A stretch of 64,000 bases of DNA from Heterobilharzia americana (taxonomy: Eukaryota; Platyhelminthes; Trematoda; Strigeidida; Schistosomatidae): NCBI GenBank assembly GCA_944470555.2, contig OX104134.1, positions 101,116,701 through 101,180,700 of the forward strand, written 5' to 3'. Position 1 is the stretch's first letter; every line of letters begins with the position of its first letter. This document shows, one piece after another, positions 60,341 through 64,000 of this stretch. The position numbers were made by a program, and so were the translations under genes. Under the pieces are notes generated by a model. The model made no database searches, was not told the origin of the DNA, and was given only the letters and a program-made list of their open reading frames with translations.

Positions 60341-60715
60341 GCAGTAATTTGTTTCCCGCAAGTGGCAAGGCGTACCTTAGAGTGATAGAAAACATCAGTC
60401 CCAAATATAAAACACTTCCACCTATCTTACGGTCCTCCGGTGCCGGTAACATGAGCTTTTGGTTAGAGTCGAGTCAAACGAACTTAAGTCTCAAAATTCC
60501 GCAAATGCTATGTGTAACGAACCCTAAATAAATATCCCCTAGGCTCTACGAATACTCAATACTATTACCTCCTAACTATTTCCCACATCTCTAGGTCAAT
60601 ATTCCTACATCGTCTCTACTTCATTAAGCTTCTGGACACCTTGATAACAATTTCAGTTCACAGAACAGCATCCTTGGTCCTCTAAATCCACGCTCAAGAC
60701 TACATTCCAAAGTTC
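60341..60715. other. Unassigned junction between two retroelement fragments
   Basis: This lies between a minus-strand and a plus-strand element whose 5' sides face each other. It may hold leader sequence of either. No motif is seen. Confidence 0.35.
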
Positions 60716-61235
60716 ACAATGTCCACATCCTCCGTCAAATCGGCTAGCAGTCTGCGGTGGCGAAAACTGCCACCTCACTCCATGGACGTGTTCTGTACTT
60801 GTGAAACATGCACACTGGACCCAAATGCGATCACTCACTCCACGTTATTCGACCAATATAATGAATCTACGAAGTCCACTCTGAATTCCTGGAGATTTGA
60901 TGGCTCGTCCTTGTGGTCTTCCAGGTGTGCGTTTAGCATTAAGTGGTAAGGCGCGTCGTACTTTTCTCCATGGAATCCGAGTTGACAGTTGCCAGTGGAT
61001 TGTTCAACTGAACGGTGCAGCAAGGACTAAAATCAGTAGTGAAACTCACCGTTGTCTTTGTGATCTGTGTTTATGCACCCACTAGTTGTAGTTCGGATGA
61101 AGTGAAGGATGAGTTACACGGAAAACTTGGTACTTTGGCAACCCAGCCGAGCAAACGAATAGTGGAGATCGCCTGTTAAGAATGTGTTCAGACAACAATT
61201 TGTTTTTGACTGTGACGAACTTCACAAATAAATTG

Positions 61236-61440
61236 GCCCTCATAGTACTAATGGATGGTGGCTAGTAGTGAGATCCTAGATACGCGTTTCATCCTATTTG
61301 GGACTCGTCTGCTGGATGAACATGCCTTCCAGTGAATGCTGTTCTCACCGAAACATGAACTAAACTCTGTCCCATCAACGGCAAGACATTACAAACAATA
61401 ACGTAAAAATGTTTCTTGGTATTCACCGACCACAAGTCAA
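61236..61440 (-). repeat. SINE of the hammerhead type, inserted in the RTE-like fragment
   Basis: On the minus strand: worn tRNA-like head, landmark GGTGAGAACAGCATTCACTGG, hammerhead, and tail CACTACTAGCCACCATCCAT. It breaks the endonuclease frame of the surrounding element just after TNFTNKLA. Confidence 0.65.
61262..61318 (-). ncRNA. Hammerhead ribozyme remnant, best second core strand
   Basis: On the minus strand the first core reads CAGACGA (61305-61311; U4 changed to A). Stem II is GTCC with GGAT (one G:U pair) around the CAAATA loop. GAAAC is intact (61286-61290). The cleavage triplet is altered, so it probably is inactive. The loop and GAAAC match the known schistosome hammerhead exactly. 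Confidence 0.65.
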
Positions 61441-62570
61441 TCATGGATACAAAGAGACCATATTCCTATCAGCTATCAGCAAAAGATTGTTGCTTCTTCT
61501 GGAGCATGGGTTTAAAAAGTAATCACGTGTTTCTTTGAGCGAGCATGCATATGTCTGAGGTTAAATGTACGCAAAGAAACTAATGCAGCAAGATCATTGC
61601 TAACGCAGCTGGAGGATGAGAGTACTAACCCTGTTTTAGAGACCAACTAGCTATACAGTTATGAGGACAGGACAAAGTCACTCAACCTGAAGAAGTATGG
61701 CGTCATCTCAAATCTACTTTACAAACAGCCTTACAGACCGACGATGACTCTCAGAAAGTGTATGGAAAGGATGGGTCAGTGGATCTCAACTGCTCCTTCT
61801 GAATTAATGGGTGCGCGTGAACCCATTCCTCTAGGTTCCAAGCACAACGAGAAAAAGGAAGCAACTGAAATATCAACAGCCAAGAAGTTGACGCTATGAT
61901 CGTGAGCAGTGGTGAGCAGCGAAGGTTAATTAGATGCAAAAGGTAGTGTGATGGTAGATAACCGAATACAGTTATTTAGACGGACCAAAGGAGGAGAACT
62001 GGTCAGTAATTAGTGAGATTACAGCAGAGAAGGATGGATCGGCAGTTTGCCTACAGGTGATACAACTGGAACGATGGGTGGAACGCTTCGAGGAACAGTC
62101 CAACTGGCCTTCCGGTGTTTTCGCGTTATCCTCTGTGCAGTGGAATCCTTAACAGTATATTGAGACAGGACCTCCAAGCGTTACCAAAGTTGAAAGTAAT
62201 CTGAAACGAGGAAGGGCAACCGACTGAGACAGACTAGTACCAGAGGTAATTTGTGACGGTGATCGTGGATTAGTGGTCAGGTTAACTGGAGTGTCAACTA
62301 GCAAATAGGAGTCAGGTTTGATTTCCTCTGACTAGTCGAAATCCCCGATTGTCGTAGTCTTTGGGAAAGGAGAGGTATCGCTTAATGGTGACTCCTGGAG
62401 AACCAACCTTACGGCTACAGTGCCTAAGATCTTCAGCTGTATGGTCATTGGTCTTGTGAGTGGAGCTTGGGAAAAAGCAAACCTGAGAAAGCGGGCGCGG
62501 TTTCACACTCGGTAGTTGGTATATCAATCGACAGATAACAACCCTCCTCCAGGTTTCCGAACACAGACAC

Positions 62571-63044
62571 TCACTGTCGTCTCACATTGACTGTATTTCC
62601 TGGCCTGAAGAGAGTGTTTTATCCTGTGGGTTGAGAGGTCTTATGGTAATGATCTCTGAGTGAAGAGGGGTTCCTGGTAAGTATGTCATTACATTGGACT
62701 CCCCATGGGCATGTTATAACTTATGATGGGATGTCAGGTGATTTGTGTACGTGTATTATACGACGAGCTTGTGTTGTTCTGTGATGAGACGCAAAGCAGT
62801 TACTGATGAAGAGTAATTTACTTCGCTATTGTGGGTGTCTGAGTTCAAAGTCAAACTGCTGGCTGAACGAGCACGTGGAGGTATTTAAGTGTTTTCCACG
62901 AATAAACAGCGGTGACACGAGGATTCTGCCTTCTGTTTGCGAAGATTGAGTGTTTCGAAGGCCCAGCTTCAAAAATAGCACACTTACCTTTGTCCAGTCT
63001 TTAGATGCCGTCGGCACAGGGTTCTCCTATCTGGTGTCAGAACG
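62571..63044. other. Unassigned sequence
   Basis: A 63-codon minus frame (62826-63017) is not recognised. Probably further retroelement debris. Confidence 0.3.
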
Positions 63045-63242
63045 ACCGTGGAGCTGTGGCTCAGTGGTGTGAGATGACTTTCCAACCATTGGGTCATGGG
63101 TTTGAGCTCCACTCCGTCTACCGAGGTTTGGGCAATCAATTAGTATCACTAGCCGTCACACAATCGGTGTGGCTCATTGCCTGCTGCATGAATGTGCAAA
63201 AGGTAGCCGATTGCGCTCCGTTTGTTTGTTTGTTTGTTTGTT
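63045..63242 (+). repeat. SINE of the same tRNA-derived group with TTTG tail
   Basis: Classic A-box TGGCTCAGTGG (63058-63068), B-box-like GGGTTTGAGCTCC (63099-63111), and a tail (TATCACTAGCCGTCAC) related to the SINE tails elsewhere. No hammerhead core is left between head and tail. It ends in a TTTG microsatellite (about 63220-63242). Confidence 0.6.
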
Positions 63243-64000
63243 CTTTCCTTAGAACATTCAAATCTTAGGCCAACAATCTACAGAAGGATATTTAACTGGC
63301 TTCAAGCAGATGTTCTGTGTACTCTGCGGCCACGCAAAGACATTCCTTTTTGTGTTTCACATACTTTGAAGAAACTTACACGGTACTGGAAGTGAGCAGT
63401 ACCGACCACCTACGCACATCCAGCAGTATGCAAAGCGTAGTCGGACATGATGCACCTTTCTTACTTTTGTCTCCTTACCAACCTTCACTCCCTGATACCA
63501 ACATTAGATCTCTTACAATTTCCTACACCTCACACTGTGATCATTGTCGGCGGTTCAAGGTGTCGAAACTTCATTCCTCCTCGTCGTCAACATAGGACTG
63601 GGCAATACTGCACACCAACAAGACGTAGTCTGACTGGGCTTGCAGGTTATCAGACTTAAGCGTCATCCTAACCCGTCAAGTCTATGACTGTCGGTTTTAA
63701 CCGTGTAAATAATTGTTGACTTCTACTTTAGAATTCGTATGGCTAAAGAACATATGTTGATGTCTCGGGATCCTTGGTCTTATCGCATATGCACCCACGT
63801 CTTGTCTTCACCCTAATTGCTATTTCACCTTCCTCTATCTTCTCTTTACTTTCGGTTTTCGTTTCGTGGCTGTTTTGAAGCGTACCATTTACACTATTTC
63901 TTTCCCGTCTCTCCTTTTACCTCAATATGCTGATGTGAAATGTTGTTACTTGCAAAGTTGCTTAGTAATACCTGCTCGTATACGGATACCGTTTTGACTG
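63243..64000. other. Unassigned sequence at the window end
   Basis: A 92-codon plus frame (63317-63595), Ser/Thr-rich, is not recognised. No other feature is supported. Confidence 0.3.

Larger units (their letters stand above)
60720..62570 (+). pseudogene. RTE-like retrotransposon, endonuclease to early RT, interrupted by a SINE
   Basis: The endonuclease part reads RPCGLPGVRLALSGKARR, WIVQLNGAARTK, VIC(V)YAPT-like (about 61065-61085), SDEVKDELHGKLGTLATQPS and SDNNLFLTVTNFTNKLA up to 61235. A minus-strand SINE follows (61236-61440). After it come VFTDHKSIMDTKR and a linker (TAPSELMGAREPIPLGSKHN, about 61780-61840). The start of the RT domain has WMERFEEQSNWPSGVFAL, WNP, ETGPPSVTKVESNLKRGRAT, LVVRLTGVSTSK and SKSPIVVVFGKGE (about 62070-62370). 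It is heavily frameshifted. Confidence 0.7.

Overview
The window looks like nuclear DNA of a blood fluke (family Schistosomatidae). I infer this from four things: AT-rich intergenic DNA; tRNA-derived SINEs carrying hammerhead-ribozyme remnants (the Smα type known from Schistosoma); abundant RTE-, CR1- and Penelope-type retroelement debris; and one host gene broken up by 32-43 nt micro-introns, a flatworm habit. No bacterial or viral gene organisation is visible.

Layout. Bases 1-1640 are the 3' part of a badly decayed RTE-type retrotransposon (+). Bases 1641-20665 are AT-rich DNA without recognisable genes, dotted with SINE copies and microsatellites. An assembly gap (N) runs from 20666 to 21008. 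From 21009 to about 49700 the sequence is visibly richer in GC and consists largely of old repeats. These include a 317-bp inverted repeat (23071-23387 and 26441-26757), two related 3'-end repeat families (A and B), a Penelope-like GIY-YIG fragment, and several non-LTR retrotransposon pieces. Much of 26.8-44.3 kb could not be assigned.

Bases 49740-56455 are one long CR1-like element on the minus strand (ORF1 with a PHD-like finger, endonuclease, linker, reverse transcriptase). A roughly 3-kb RTE element (50158-53112, minus strand) is nested inside it, flanked by a 15-bp target-site duplication. About 1 kb of this CR1 reverse transcriptase is identical, stop codons included, to a second copy at 45767-46794.

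The one confident host gene is a TDP-43 (TARDBP/TBPH) homologue at 56841-58069 (+). It has six exons and encodes 348 residues: an N-terminal ubiquitin-like domain, an NLS-like stretch, two RRMs and a short Tyr/Ser/Asn-rich tail. Its start lies about 400 bp beyond the 5' end of the CR1 element. A small basic ORF and a possible trans-splice acceptor sit just upstream. Bases 59010-62570 hold two more RTE-type fragments in opposite orientations, one carrying an inserted SINE. The window ends with another SINE and unassigned sequence.

Functionally, the region is one conserved RNA-binding protein gene embedded in layered dead retroelements. No element in the window looks able to move on its own.
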